From NCBI GenBank assembly GCA_964006375.1, contig OZ023267.1:28332739-28396738 (forward strand): a stretch of 64,000 nucleotides of DNA, read 5' to 3'. Below the pieces are notes generated by a model. It searched no databases. It saw only the letters and a program-made list of their open reading frames with translations, and had not been told where the DNA came from. The DNA comes from Tillus elongatus. Taxonomy: Eukaryota > Arthropoda > Insecta > Coleoptera > Cleridae. The stretch's first letter is position 1. The number at the start of each line of letters is the position of its first letter. The position numbers and the translations under genes were made by a program. Below, piece by piece: positions 15,590 to 24,885 of this stretch.

Positions 15590-16490
15590 ATAATATAATG
15601 TATCACATAATATCTCACGCTAAAATAATATCTAGTGAGATACGTATATTTTATGTATAAATCCCTACTTCATGTATATTTTTATAGGCGAACCTTGTTG
15701 AAACTACGTCTAAATATTATGTTTAAAAACACTAATTAATAACGTCTTTTACAACGATAATTTGTTAAGTAATTTGCTTTTTAACAAAAATCAGAAAAAT
15801 AGTGGTTTTAAATATATCGTTTATATCACATAAAATATCTTTCGCTTAAAAATGTCTGGTAATATACGTATATTTTATGTATGAATCCCTACTTCGTGCA
15901 TGTGTTTCATAGGCGAACTGTGATGAAACAACCTTTAAATATTATGTTTAAAAACACTTAATTAATAAGGTCTTTTACAATGACAAATTGTTTCGTTACT
16001 TTTTTTTTACAAAAATTAGGAAAACAGTTGTTTTAAACATAACGTTTATATCACATAAATATCTCTCACTTATAAAATGTCTGATAAAATACGTGTATTT
16101 TATGTATGAATCCTAACTTCATGTAGGTTTTTGGTAGGCGAACTGTGTTGAAACAACGTTTAAATATTATACCCTTCATCAATAAAGTCTTTACAACGAG
16201 AAAATGTTTACCTAATTTTTTCACAAAAATTAGGTAAATACCTGTTTTACATATAACGTTTATACCACACAAAATATCTTTCGTTTATAAAATGTTTAAT
16301 AAAATACATATATTCAACGTATTAATCTCAACTAAACGTAGTTTTTTGATAGGCGAAATGTGTTTAAATAACGTTTAAATATCATGTCTAAAAACTCTTC
16401 ATAATTAACGTCTTTACAACGAAGAAATGGTAACGTTGCTTTTTTAGCCTAGAATTGAACGTTAATTTTTATAACCGATAACGTTTTTTC
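15590..16490. repeat. Tandem repeat, about 224-bp unit, four copies
   Basis: The phrase TACGTATATTTTATGTAT occurs at 15641 and 15865, with diverged forms at 16089 and 16305, giving spacings of 224, 224 and 216 bp. Each unit also carries TAGGCGAA, AACGTTTAAATATTATG and a run ending ACAAAAATTAGG. It lies near the right end of the non-coding TIR element. Confidence 0.75.
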
Positions 16491-16548
16491 AACGGTCTTT
16501 ACGTAATATAGGCGTTTATTAAACGCACGTGTGTTTATTGGGTATTCT

Positions 16549-17173
16549 ATGAAATCGAATTAAATCCAGAGAAACTTCCCAATTTTTAGGAATTGATTTA
16601 GAATTAGAAAATTATGATTAAAATACACCGACCTCAATCCTCTAGAATTTTCCATTGGGGTTACTTGAAACAACTGGTACATACATAATAATGTTTGTAA
16701 CTCCAGAGATGAACTTTGGGCCAGAATAAAATTTCAGATTTGAGAGATTTTCAATGCACACCATTATTAAAACCGCAATATCTCGGTAACCACTCACTTT
16801 ATGAGTTTCAACTAAGTATACCTTTTTCGAACAAAAAGTTAGTAGTTTTCAGTTTTTCTGAACAGATTTGCAGAAAGTTGATCATCGAAAAAGTTATGCC
16901 CCTGTAAAACATTCGGGTTTAGTGTAGGTGGCGCCAACTATGATGTAGCTCAAAACAGGTATCACAGTTGGAAGCGGCATCCTTGATAACCCCCTATTAC
17001 AAAGTTCCAAATCAATATTCCAGTAATTAGCAGAAAAACGAGCGATTTAATTTTTTTCAAAGTCAATTTTAACACACTGTATATCGAAAACAAGCAACAA
17101 TCGGACAAAACGTATTGATGAAAGTCTATTTAATTTTTGATGCTCTATCCGAATATATGGGTCTGGCCCATTG
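16549..17173 (+). mobile_element. Inverted partial copy of the 11535-13507 transposon
   Basis: 16640-16730 matches the C-terminal part of the transposase gene in + orientation (CCTCAATCCTCTAGA, GTAACTCCAGAGATGAACTT). 16730-17173 is the inverted counterpart of 11540-12000, ending ATATATGGGTCTGGCCCATT. The last 15 or so bases of the expected terminus are missing. Homology stops near 17173, where the virus-like element begins. Confidence 0.7.
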
Positions 17174-17204
17174 TAGTAGGTAATGCGGCACTTTGAGCAG
17201 ACAG

Positions 17205-17227
17205 TGACGTCACAGGAAGTGACGTCA
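17205..17227. promoter_or_regulatory. Two CRE palindromes TGACGTCA at the left end
   Basis: TGACGTCA at 17205-17212 and 17220-17227. Another lies at 17524-17531 and one in the right TIR at 27440-27447. This is the consensus site of CREB/ATF bZIP factors. Function here is inferred only from the match and from its repetition in both TIRs. Confidence 0.5.
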
Positions 17228-17460
17228 CGGCGCCGGCGCCACGCCCTGGCGCCGGCGCCACGCCCTGGCGCCTGCCCTGGCGCCGGCGCCACGCCCTGGC
17301 GCCTGCCCCGGCGCCGGCGCCTAGCCACGCCCTGGCGCCGGCGCCTGCACTGGCGCCTGCACTGGCGCCTGCCCTGGCGCCTGCCCCGGCCCCGGCGCCT
17401 AGCCACGCCCCCGGCCCAGGCGCCAAGCCCCGGCGCCAGCCCCGGCGCCCAGCCACGCCC
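17228..17460. repeat. GC-rich GGCGCC array, left
   Basis: Imperfect short units such as GGCGCCGGCGCCACGCCCT and GGCGCCTGCCCT repeated for 230 bp, in an otherwise strongly AT-rich window. The Ala/Gly/Arg-rich open frames here are compositional artefacts. Confidence 0.9.
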
Positions 17461-17618
17461 TGGGCCAGACAGTCACATCCGTGTTATTCTGCATTCTAAG
17501 GTCATTGACCTGTCTAGGAAACTGTGACGTCACACGACTTGGGCCAGACAGTCACATGCAAACATTTCAAAGTGTCTAACCTATTACTTCAAATTATTAT
17601 ATTTTGAAAAAAACCATT

Positions 17619-17690
17619 TGGTGCAGGTGAGTTTCGAACCCGGGGCATTCAGATGGGAGGCAACGATGCTACCCGTTGAGCTAAGCAGAC
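17619..17690 (-). tRNA. tRNA-Gly(CCC)-like sequence in left TIR, degenerate
   Basis: On the minus strand there is an A-box-like TTAGCTCAACGGGTAGC, an anticodon-loop-like CCTCCCATC (CCC), a B-box GGGTTCGAAAC and an encoded CCA end, 72 nt in all, the size of a tRNA. Acceptor, anticodon and T stems pair poorly by eye, so this is a tRNA-derived sequence rather than a sound tRNA gene. It is identical or nearly so to the copy in the right TIR. Confidence 0.45.
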
Positions 17691-17955
17691 GCTTATTAAT
17701 TTATTGTTTTAGGTTGGTATATATATATACGACTACAAACAAACCATACATGTAACATAATTAAAGTTTATTATTAGACAAATGGATGATTTACAAAATA
17801 ATGTTTAATATTAGAGGCGGAACCAAAACGGAAGAACCAAAATGGCGGAATGAAAGATGGAAGCCTGTGATACCTTAAGCTGACATTATAAAAATGGCGG
17901 CTTTCTTTCTTAAAGAGAAGGAAGTTCAGAAACAAAATAGACAACAGGTTCAACC

Positions 17956-19130
17956 GTGAGATGTACGATGGAACCAATACATGCACGGTGTTAAGGAGGC
18001 CAAATCAAATTGGAATATACAATAAAATGGCCACTTCCGGTCTAAACTTTAAATCGTTATATCTTTTGAAGGACAAGTGATAGAAATGAACTGACTTTAA
18101 AAAATGTATGTTTCATAACAAGGTCTACAAGAAACTGAGATAAAAAACTTTAAACCCTTATCGCGGAAGATCCGTGAGACGTACGCAGGAACCAATACAT
18201 GCACGGTATTAAGGAGGCCAAATCAAATTGGAATATACAATAAAATGGCCACTTCCGGTCTAAACTTTAAATCGTTATATCTTTTCAACGACAAGTGATA
18301 GAAATGAACTGACTTTAAAAATATATCGTTTCATAACAAGCTCTACAAGAAAATGAGATAAAAAACTTTAAACCCTTATCGCGGAAGATCCGTGAGATGT
18401 ACGATGGAACCAACACATGCACGGTGTTAAGGAGGCCAAATCAAATTGGGATATACAATAAAATGGCCACTTCCGGTCTAAACTTTAAATCGTTATATCT
18501 TTTCAACGACAAGTGATAGAAAGGAACCGACTTCAAAAATGTATGTTTCGTAACAAGCTCTACAAGAAAATGAGATAAAAAACTTTAAACCCTTATCGCG
18601 GAAGATCCGTGAGATGTACGAGAGAACCAACACATGCACGGTGTTAAGGAGGCCAAATCAAATTGGAATATACAATAAAATGGCCACTTCCGGTCTAAAC
18701 TTTAAATCCTTGTATCTTTTCAACGACAAGTGATAGAAAGGAACTATCTTCAGAAATGTATGTTTCGTAACAAGATCTACAAGAAACTGAGATAAAAAAC
18801 TTTAAACCCTTATCGCGGAAGATCCGTGAGATGTACGCTGGAACCAATACATGCACGGTGTTAAGGAGGCCAAATCAAATTGGAATATACAATAAAATGG
18901 CCACTTCCGGTCTAAAACTTTAAATCGTTATATCTTTTCAATGGAAAGTGATAGAAAGGAACCGACTTCAAAAATGTATGTTTCGTAACAAGGTCTACAA
19001 GAAACTGAGATAAAAAACTTCAAACCCTTATCGCGGAAGATCCGTGAGATGTACGATAGAATCAATACATACACGCTGTTCAGCAAAGCAAACTCTATAA
19101 GCATATTCAATAAAAATGTTACTTCCGGTA
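17956..19130. repeat. 218-bp tandem satellite, five full units plus a partial
   Basis: The unit start GTGAGATGTACG recurs at 17956, 18174, 18392, 18609, 18826 and 19044, a period of 217-218 bp. Each unit includes CATGCACGGTGTTAAGGAGG, AAAATGGCCACTTCCGGTCT and TTATCGCGGAAGATCC. Units differ by only a few bases. It lies just inside the left TIR of the virus-like element. No coding frame is conserved. Confidence 0.92.
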
Positions 19131-19643
19131 GACACTTCCGGTATAGCTATTCTTAGAGCTACATACATGTGTGACACATCAAAATAATCGTCTTGTTGAA
19201 CAGAAGAAATATAATATTTAAGTAAGTTAGAACAAGCTGTATTAACACCTAAAACCAACACACACTCTCTTGTACAGGCTGATTACCCTGCCATCCAATT
19301 GTTAGTAAGGTTATGTTTGTATTTGTTATTTGAATACAAACAGACATAATAAGAAGAGTGTACTTACATACAGCAAGACACGTCATCCTTGTTTCACGAC
19401 TTAACACATACTGAACAAGTGTCTCTCTCTCTTGTATTGAGGAAACAAACTGATGTAAGAGAGAGGGGGTCTTACAAAGGATAAACAACGTTTTTTACAG
19501 TTGTTAACCTTACAGAAAGGGGTTAATAAAAATGCAACAAAATAAAAATAAAACAACTGATTTACATACAATAAAAATTTATTAGGATTAATTAAGTTGT
19601 ACATATTGATACATAAATGACATACATAAATGACATACTATTA
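19131..19643. other. Subterminal spacer, no convincing gene
   Basis: This lies between the satellite and the capsid gene. Short frames are unrelated to anything I recognise. It contains GTCTCTCTCTCTTG and, inverted, AAGAGAGAGGG, a possible hairpin at 19420-19470, and an AATAAA on the minus strand (TTTATT at 19576-19581) just downstream of the capsid gene stop. Confidence 0.45.
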
Positions 19644-20849
19644 TTACATAATGGCTCTAACGATACCCGTTAGAGGTTTATATTCCATTACACTGTCATG
19701 AATAACCAGACAATAAACACGAGTATTTTTTGGGAAGTTGGCGTGACTCATAAACTCCACCTTAATGTCCACCGTTGAAGACTTGATTGACTCGTTCTGG
19801 TACTGACAGTCAATCACAAATAGAGCTCTGTCTTTAAACTCGTCATAATTCAAGATAGGCTCCGACATGTTTTTATAACAGAAGCTTTTTTGAAAATCTG
19901 TATACATGTTATAGGCTTCTGCATATTTCGATTTCTCAAAATCCATATTCATAGATTCATAAGGGTAGCATTCTGAATTTAGAAACACTCTGAGGTCCAA
20001 CATACCAATGTTATCGAAATAGTCTGACCTCTTCTTCACGTTATCCTTACGATCTGTTTGAAATGCTATAATCACATATCGAGGTCTTTCCAAGTTGGTT
20101 GCAGTTTTAACAGCCCACACATCTCTGTTGATATCTCTGAGTGCTGGTAACTCATATATGTCCCATTTGCGGTATGCGAGAAATATAGAGGTGTCTTTGG
20201 CTATTTTATCCATCAGTTCCAATTTCATTTTATCATTGGGAAATACATGTTTTACCTTTAAAAACATATTGGTTACGGTAATTTTTGCTCGTGCCGTACC
20301 TGTGCTGTAATAGCCGTTGGAATCGTTTCGACTTCTTGTAAAGCGGAAAGTATGTTTGCCACAGAGAACTCCTTTGAAATGATGAAAGAAACTGAAGAGG
20401 AACCAGACAGGTATGAGCATGTGAAACTTGTTATCATTTAAGGTGATGTGCTCCGACGACACATTCAGACCGGCGTTGCTAAGAGATTGGGCTTCATTCT
20501 TACTGAACGATAGCAGACTTTTGATGATGGTTGTGGTGTATGGGTCTCGCACTCGTTCCACTTCCTTGTTATTTAACTCATAGGTCATTGATTCAAACAG
20601 AGCTGCTCCTCCATTATTTGACAGATAACAAGCACCAGTGGCATTTTGGATTGCTACAGGTTCCAGAGCACCTTCGATTATTAGAGCTGACTCGGCCAGA
20701 CATACGAACGCATCTTGTTGGTTGATGGCTATTTCAATTTCATCGCTGTTACCAAACGATTTAGTTGGTGAATAGTAAGAACGCAGCTCTTCTCGATCGA
20801 TGCCATCATCAAACACGGGTTCTTTGAATATTTCTAGTTTTGACGACAT
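19644..20849 (-). CDS. Candidate double-jelly-roll major capsid protein
   Basis: 401 codons from the ATG at 20849 (an in-frame extension to 20942 starts upstream, but MSSKLEIF is the better start). The protein is beta-rich without membrane segments or signal peptide. It has a block around residues 85-105 (FESMTYELNNKEVERVRD) and an internal segment around 147-170 (VWFLFSFFHHFKGVLCGK), in the positions and style of Polinton/adintovirus major capsid proteins. The position, directly downstream of the penton candidate on the same strand, fits a late capsid operon-like cluster. Assignment is by pattern, not alignment; a structural comparison could still swap the roles of this and the neighbouring capsid protein. 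Confidence 0.7.
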   Translation of the reverse strand: MSSKLEIFKEPVFDDGIDREELRSYYSPTKSFGNSDEIEIAINQQDAFVCLAESALIIEGALEPVAIQNATGACYLSNNGGAALFESMTYELNNKEVERVRDPYTTTIIKSLLSFSKNEAQSLSNAGLNVSSEHITLNDNKFHMLIPVWFLFSFFHHFKGVLCGKHTFRFTRSRNDSNGYYSTGTARAKITVTNMFLKVKHVFPNDKMKLELMDKIAKDTSIFLAYRKWDIYELPALRDINRDVWAVKTATNLERPRYVIIAFQTDRKDNVKKRSDYFDNIGMLDLRVFLNSECYPYESMNMDFEKSKYAEAYNMYTDFQKSFCYKNMSEPILNYDEFKDRALFVIDCQYQNESIKSSTVDIKVEFMSHANFPKNTRVYCLVIHDSVMEYKPLTGIVRAIM

Positions 20850-20971
20850 GATAACCCAGGCTTTGCAGGAACTCAATATTATCGGGACGAAGCGTACCCT
20901 TTGACGTGTCTGACTCAACTGAATTTGATGTGGTAGATGCACTTGATTTTATATCCTTGAAGACCAACATA

Positions 20972-21682
20972 CTAAGCAACTTTTATAAGTTTTAAGCGAA
21001 CAGACACCTCTTCACCTTGAAAGTTGACAGGAACTGAATCTTGGTCGACGATGTCGATGCTTATATTGGAAATCTCTTGCTTGTTCACCGGCAAGTAAAT
21101 TAAATTGTTAGGTTCTATGTCGATTGCGTAGCCAGGATCAACCATCGGAGCAAACTCATACAGCGTATGTGAGGGTTGTCCGTTATAATAGGAACCAGAC
21201 ACAATATTGGTTTCGATGCGAATCTGTCTAACATCCACTATATCAACAGGTAAATCAGATTCATAAAAGGTGTCCGGCTGAAGAACTTGTTTTGAAAAGC
21301 CCAACATTCGCCCAATCGAACCATCAAATTCAAAACTGACATTTGTATAACACTTTAGTCTACATTTGATGGTGTTCGGATTAGGTCTCAGAAGCAGAGC
21401 CTGTTGCTTTTGTTCGTGTGTTGCTGTAGCACCAACAAGTTCATTTTGAAGTAACTCTTCCAAGTGTGTTATTTCATAAGCACCGGTGGGTATCGTGATG
21501 GTTCGCCAACCGGTTCCTTCTTTTACATGAAATTTGTTTTTACCTTCATAGATGTTGGGTATGTTGTTGTAGGTGTGAAAGCCTATCAAGGCAACAGCAT
21601 AATTACCATCCAAAACAATTGGTGGATGGTAGTCTGACGACAGATGGGAGCTGCGGTCTTTCAACACAAAGGTGTGCGCCAT
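20972..21682 (-). CDS. Candidate penton/minor capsid protein
   Basis: 236 codons, ATG at 21682. The start MAHTFVLKDRSSHL and the segment ITIPTGAYEITHLEELLQNE (about 64-83) resemble the small single-jelly-roll vertex proteins encoded next to the capsid gene in Polintons and adintoviruses. It is rich in predicted beta strands, with no Cys-rich or helical-coil regions. It is 122 bp upstream of the major capsid start and 16 bp after the protease stop, all on the minus strand, suggesting one transcription unit. Confidence 0.65.
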   Translation of the reverse strand: MAHTFVLKDRSSHLSSDYHPPIVLDGNYAVALIGFHTYNNIPNIYEGKNKFHVKEGTGWRTITIPTGAYEITHLEELLQNELVGATATHEQKQQALLLRPNPNTIKCRLKCYTNVSFEFDGSIGRMLGFSKQVLQPDTFYESDLPVDIVDVRQIRIETNIVSGSYYNGQPSHTLYEFAPMVDPGYAIDIEPNNLIYLPVNKQEISNISIDIVDQDSVPVNFQGEEVSVRLKLIKVA

Positions 21683-21698
21683 GACTGATACACACAGG

Positions 21699-22151
21699 CT
21701 ACTGTTTAAGGCTTTTATTTAAAAATTTTAAACATAAGTGACCACAATTATAAGTATTATATTTCTGATACACATCATGATTGTACATTAAAGTAGAGTT
21801 TTTAAGGTAACGCTGCAGCTCAACTGGTGGTTTCAAGTTTCCATATGAGTCAAAGTACACGGCTGTGTCACCACGTTTCTTAACTGCAACCCAATGACTG
21901 CCAGGTTCCTTGTTTGTTTGCAAATTCATGATAAGTGATTCATTCTTGCGTGGCCCATTCGATGGCAAAGTATCTCGCATGTATACACCTCTAAAATATG
22001 GAATTTTCATTTTACCAGCAAATTTCACAAGGTCTTCATTTGTTAGAGGTCTTGCTGGTAAACATCTTACTCGTTTTTTGGTTTCTGCAGATACAACCCA
22101 TAACCGGAGCGCTGTTTCTTGAGATACATGCCTGTGCCCAGTCTCTTGCAT
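21699..22151 (-). CDS. Adenain-type cysteine protease (virion maturation)
   Basis: 150 codons, ATG at 22151, overlapping the upstream pX-like gene by 85 bp in another frame. It has the adenovirus-protease/Ulp1-like triad in the right order and context: His86 in GSHWVAV, Asp101 in VYFDSYG, and Cys136 in the NCGHLC box. LTNEDLVKFA near residue 36 is the usual N-terminal block of Polinton proteases, so the functional start may be further in. The role inferred from the family is to cleave capsid and core precursor proteins during assembly. All catalytic residues are present, and length and spacing are normal for Polinton proteases. Confidence 0.9.
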   Translation of the reverse strand: MQETGHRHVSQETALRLWVVSAETKKRVRCLPARPLTNEDLVKFAGKMKIPYFRGVYMRDTLPSNGPRKNESLIMNLQTNKEPGSHWVAVKKRGDTAVYFDSYGNLKPPVELQRYLKNSTLMYNHDVYQKYNTYNCGHLCLKFLNKSLKQ

Positions 22152-22579
22152 TTTGGCTTAAATTTCAAGCCACTCCCTCTCCTACCCATCGCGATGGCTT
22201 CCATTGTTTTGTTGTGCCGTTCTTCCTCCTCTAGTTTCTGTTTCGCAGACTTGGCATCGTTCACGGCTTTGGCAATACCTGCAGCACCACCACCCAGAGC
22301 TCCTAGTGCTGACAGCCCACCAAATATCAGAGGCAACAGCGGAAGGAAGCCTCCACTTTTAGGTATTGGAATAACTCGAGGTTTCTGCACATTCTTACGC
22401 CCACCAATGTTTCTAACGATTGTATGAGCTATATCAAATACGGCGTTCGCTGTTGGAATAAGATTTCTATCTTTTATAACTTCCTCAATCAGACTTAGTA
22501 TGTTTTTAAAGGGAACCTTCTTCTTTGGCTTCGAGTTGATTACATAAAACCCCTCATTAAGTTTTCTGTTAACTTTCAT
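22067..22579 (-). CDS. pX-like core/membrane-active virion protein
   Basis: 170 codons from the ATG at 22579 (MKVNRKLNEGF). Residues about 78-107 form a Gly/Ala-rich hydrophobic stretch (FGGLSALGALGGGAAGIAKA), followed by a charged helix (KSAKQKLEEEERHNK) and a basic, Gly-rich tail. This is the layout of adenovirus pX/pVI-like minor core proteins and their Polinton counterparts, probably DNA-binding and membrane-disrupting during entry (family inference). It heads the minus-strand capsid cluster and is divergent from the ATPase across a 158-bp intergenic region. It ends inside the protease gene. Confidence 0.75.
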   Translation of the reverse strand: MKVNRKLNEGFYVINSKPKKKVPFKNILSLIEEVIKDRNLIPTANAVFDIAHTIVRNIGGRKNVQKPRVIPIPKSGGFLPLLPLIFGGLSALGALGGGAAGIAKAVNDAKSAKQKLEEEERHNKTMEAIAMGRRGSGLKFKPKCKRLGTGMYLKKQRSGYGLYLQKPKNE

Positions 22580-22737
22580 GGTGTTTGTAACGCCCCGCAA
22601 CGTTTCAGCAAAACCTGTATCTGTCTTTGTTAATAACAGCCCTCACTCTGTGACACCAACATGCATACTGACTGGGTGTCTCACTTGCATTCATATATAT
22701 ACACACCCAAATAAAATATAGTTTAGTTTAAGTTAAG
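22580..22737. promoter_or_regulatory. Divergent intergenic promoter region
   Basis: 158 bp between the pX-like gene (minus) and the packaging ATPase (plus). It includes a TATA-like run CATATATATACACACC at 22691-22706, about 40 bp before the ATPase ATG, and ACACCCAGT-type short repeats. It probably drives both late-gene clusters. Confidence 0.5.
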
Positions 22738-23433
22738 ATGCGTACCAGCAAACACGCTTCTGCCTTACCCATTACAAATATAGACGATGTTGTTACGGAC
22801 ACAGCTCAACAACAACTGAGGCATGGTCCTCTCTTTCCAAACACCGTTCGCTGTATCATATGTGGTCCCAGTGGGTGTGGTAAAACTAATGTCATGCTGA
22901 GTTTGTTGTTTGAAGCAAACGGTTTAAAATTTGATAACGTGTATGTGTATTCAAAGTCTCTGTATCAACCGAAATACAAGATGTTAAAGGAGGTGATGAA
23001 TGCCACAAAAGGTGTTGGTTACTATCCTTATCGAGAAAACGATGAAATATTAGATCCGGAAGATGCCAAGGACAACTCTGTGTTTATATTTGATGATGTA
23101 GCTTGTGACAAACAAGATAAAATAAGAGCATACTTCAGTATGGGCAGACATAAGAATATTGATTCATTCTATCTCTGTCAAACATATACACGAATACCCA
23201 AACATCTGGTACGTGACAACACCAATGTTATTGTGTTATTCAAGCAAGATGAAACCAATTTAAAACATGTGTACGACGATCATGTGACCACCGATATGGA
23301 CTTTAAACAATTTAAAACTATCTGCCACCAATGCTGGAAAGATAATAAGTATGGTGTGTTGGTGATTGTGAAGGAAAACGATGTACACAAAGGTCGATAT
23401 AGAAAAGGATTCGATAGATATATATTATTCTAA
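22738..23433 (+). CDS. FtsK/A32-type genome-packaging ATPase
   Basis: 231 codons, ATG at 22738. The Walker A motif is GPSGCGKT at residues 43-50 (Lys49, Thr50). The Walker B is VFIFDD at 115-120 and is followed by the sensor-like region YLCQTYTRIPKHLVRDNTN, all typical of the HerA/FtsK-clade ATPases that package DNA in Polintons, virophages and nucleocytoplasmic DNA viruses. Size and order are complete with no frame break, so the protein looks functional. It starts the plus-strand cluster. Confidence 0.92.
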   Translation: MRTSKHASALPITNIDDVVTDTAQQQLRHGPLFPNTVRCIICGPSGCGKTNVMLSLLFEANGLKFDNVYVYSKSLYQPKYKMLKEVMNATKGVGYYPYRENDEILDPEDAKDNSVFIFDDVACDKQDKIRAYFSMGRHKNIDSFYLCQTYTRIPKHLVRDNTNVIVLFKQDETNLKHVYDDHVTTDMDFKQFKTICHQCWKDNKYGVLVIVKENDVHKGRYRKGFDRYILF

Positions 23434-23456
23434 CAAACGATGATAGACAGGACAGT

Positions 23457-23645
23457 CAGCTGTCTAACACAGGTGTCTAACACAGATGTCATACAAGTGT
23501 CTAACACAGCTGTCATACAGCTGTCATACAGCTGTCTAACACAGCTGTCTAACACAGCTGTCTAACACAGCTGTCTAACACAGCTGTCTAACACAGCTGT
23601 CTAACACAGCTGTCTAACACAGCTGTCTAACACAGCTGTCTAACA
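23457..23645. repeat. 13-bp tandem array CAGCTGTCTAACA
   Basis: About 14 units of CAGCTGTCTAACA, the last ten or so perfect, the first few shortened or altered. They lie between the ATPase stop (23433) and the next start (23685). Each unit has CAGCTG, a palindromic E-box-type hexamer. It could be a transcription-factor array, a replication feature or simple slippage. Confidence 0.95.
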
Positions 23646-23684
23646 AGACAGCCAGACATCGTGATAAATAAGAAGGCATGTACC

Positions 23685-24836
23685 ATGAAGGAGTCAGTAT
23701 ATGTTAAACCACCACACAACCTGTATCGCTCAAACAAATTATTAGACCAGCTGGTAATACCGACCAGTTGTAGCACAATGGAAGTGTTGGGTAAGGAAGA
23801 GCGAAAAGTTAAGAAAAGGATTTTACAACTTGCTGACAATATTCGAAAAAAACATTTAATGCTTAAACTTAACAGAGCCGAGAATGATGATGCTCTGCAA
23901 CGTTTATATAAACCACTTGTTGAGCCCCTAAGTGAAATATCTAAAAACACAGCAGCACAGCAGCAGCAGCAGCCCCAGCAACAACCAAAGGCTGAACAAA
24001 TCAAAGAAGAAGTGGTACCAGAAACGAAACCCCAAGTACAGTTCCTTAAAGACCATGAAGTTTTTGAAGCTGAACCTAGGGAAGAGGCTGAGGAGACAAG
24101 TTCCGATGAGGATATCCCAACATTTGAAGAGCTTGAGGCAGATCTACAAACTGTCACATCCAACCCTGCATATCAAGAATTTTTGGAGCAATATCCTGAA
24201 CGAGTTCGATATTATGTAGACAAGTATTTTACTGAACCACCAAGGCTCGCTACCATTGATCAAACGTATGGTGTTCGCTACGCTAAAGATACCGGTAGCT
24301 GGAGTCTTGGCAATAAACACTTGGATTTTACTGATAATGACATTCGACTAGGTCAACGGAGATATCCGCAAACACAAGGTCTGCTAGAATTGATATTTAT
24401 GAAAACACCTAGAGGGTATACCTATGACGATCTTCAACACTATAGAGATATTCTAGAAGCAACTAGTGTGCATAAAATGAACTATGATCCTAACGCACGA
24501 ACCAAGGGTTGTTCCTCTGAAAAGTACCTGACTCTAATAAAACCGGTGATAAATCCACGAGGTCGTAGATCCTCAACTCCTCAAGGTTTTGGTTACGACA
24601 CACATCATAACGCAGAACAAAAAACTGAACCTAGAGCTCAGAATGTAAGCAGCAACACTAACAACTATATGCTACAAAATAACAAACAAATAGAATATGT
24701 CTATTGGGATGACATAAATGAGCTGGTTGATAGACTTAGACTTTTAGTAGCTTCCCAGGCTGCTGGTAATAATGCTCATAACAATGAAATTCAGTCAATC
24801 ATTGAAGAACTGAAGGAGGTTGGTGTTATCGCCTAG
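23685..24836 (+). CDS. PY-like Polinton protein, Gln-rich linker
   Basis: 383 codons from ATG 23685 (MKESVYVKPP; the frame is open upstream but lacks another ATG). Layout: an N-terminal basic coiled region with KEERKVKKRI; a low-complexity Gln run (about residues 91-103); an acidic stretch (EAEETSSDEDIP); a central domain with SWSLGNKHLDF, TKGCSSEKY and TPQGFGYD; and a C-terminal helical end YVYWDDINELVDRLRLL. Proteins with this C-terminus recur in insect Polinton-like elements with the capsid genes (called PY by some authors). The function is unknown and a virion or assembly role is inferred from context. Confidence 0.75.
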   Translation: MKESVYVKPPHNLYRSNKLLDQLVIPTSCSTMEVLGKEERKVKKRILQLADNIRKKHLMLKLNRAENDDALQRLYKPLVEPLSEISKNTAAQQQQQPQQQPKAEQIKEEVVPETKPQVQFLKDHEVFEAEPREEAEETSSDEDIPTFEELEADLQTVTSNPAYQEFLEQYPERVRYYVDKYFTEPPRLATIDQTYGVRYAKDTGSWSLGNKHLDFTDNDIRLGQRRYPQTQGLLELIFMKTPRGYTYDDLQHYRDILEATSVHKMNYDPNARTKGCSSEKYLTLIKPVINPRGRRSSTPQGFGYDTHHNAEQKTEPRAQNVSSNTNNYMLQNNKQIEYVYWDDINELVDRLRLLVASQAAGNNAHNNEIQSIIEELKEVGVIA

Positions 24837-24885
24837 TATACCTACATATATCAAAGATATACCTACCTTAGTGCTTAGTATAAAA

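Larger units (their letters stand above)
17228..17934 (+). repeat. Left TIR of the virus-like element
   Basis: This pairs in inverted orientation with 26965-27696. From outside to inside it holds the GC-rich GGCGCC array (17228-17460), the motif TGGGCCAGACAGTCACAT twice (17461, 17539), a CRE palindrome, the tRNA-like sequence and a conserved AT-rich block. Inner homology ends near AAGGAAGTTCAGAAACA; the right copy has an extra insert of about 55 bp just before that. Confidence 0.85.

Noticed and set aside
17047..17527. Gly/Ala/Arg-rich ORFs in all frames
   Set aside because: They come from the GC-rich GGCGCC array in the left TIR; the same appears inverted at 27445-27952.
23457..23645. Possible CRISPR-like array
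   Set aside because: Units are contiguous with no spacers, and the host is a eukaryote; it is a simple 13-bp tandem repeat.
23627..24163. Ser/Cys-rich ORF on the minus strand
   Set aside because: It is a shadow antisense to the PY-like gene and its Gln-rich codons; no recognisable domain.
24820..24885. Longer start for the fibre-like gene
   Set aside because: The extension begins with a non-ATG codon inside the PY-like gene; ATG 24886 has a good context.
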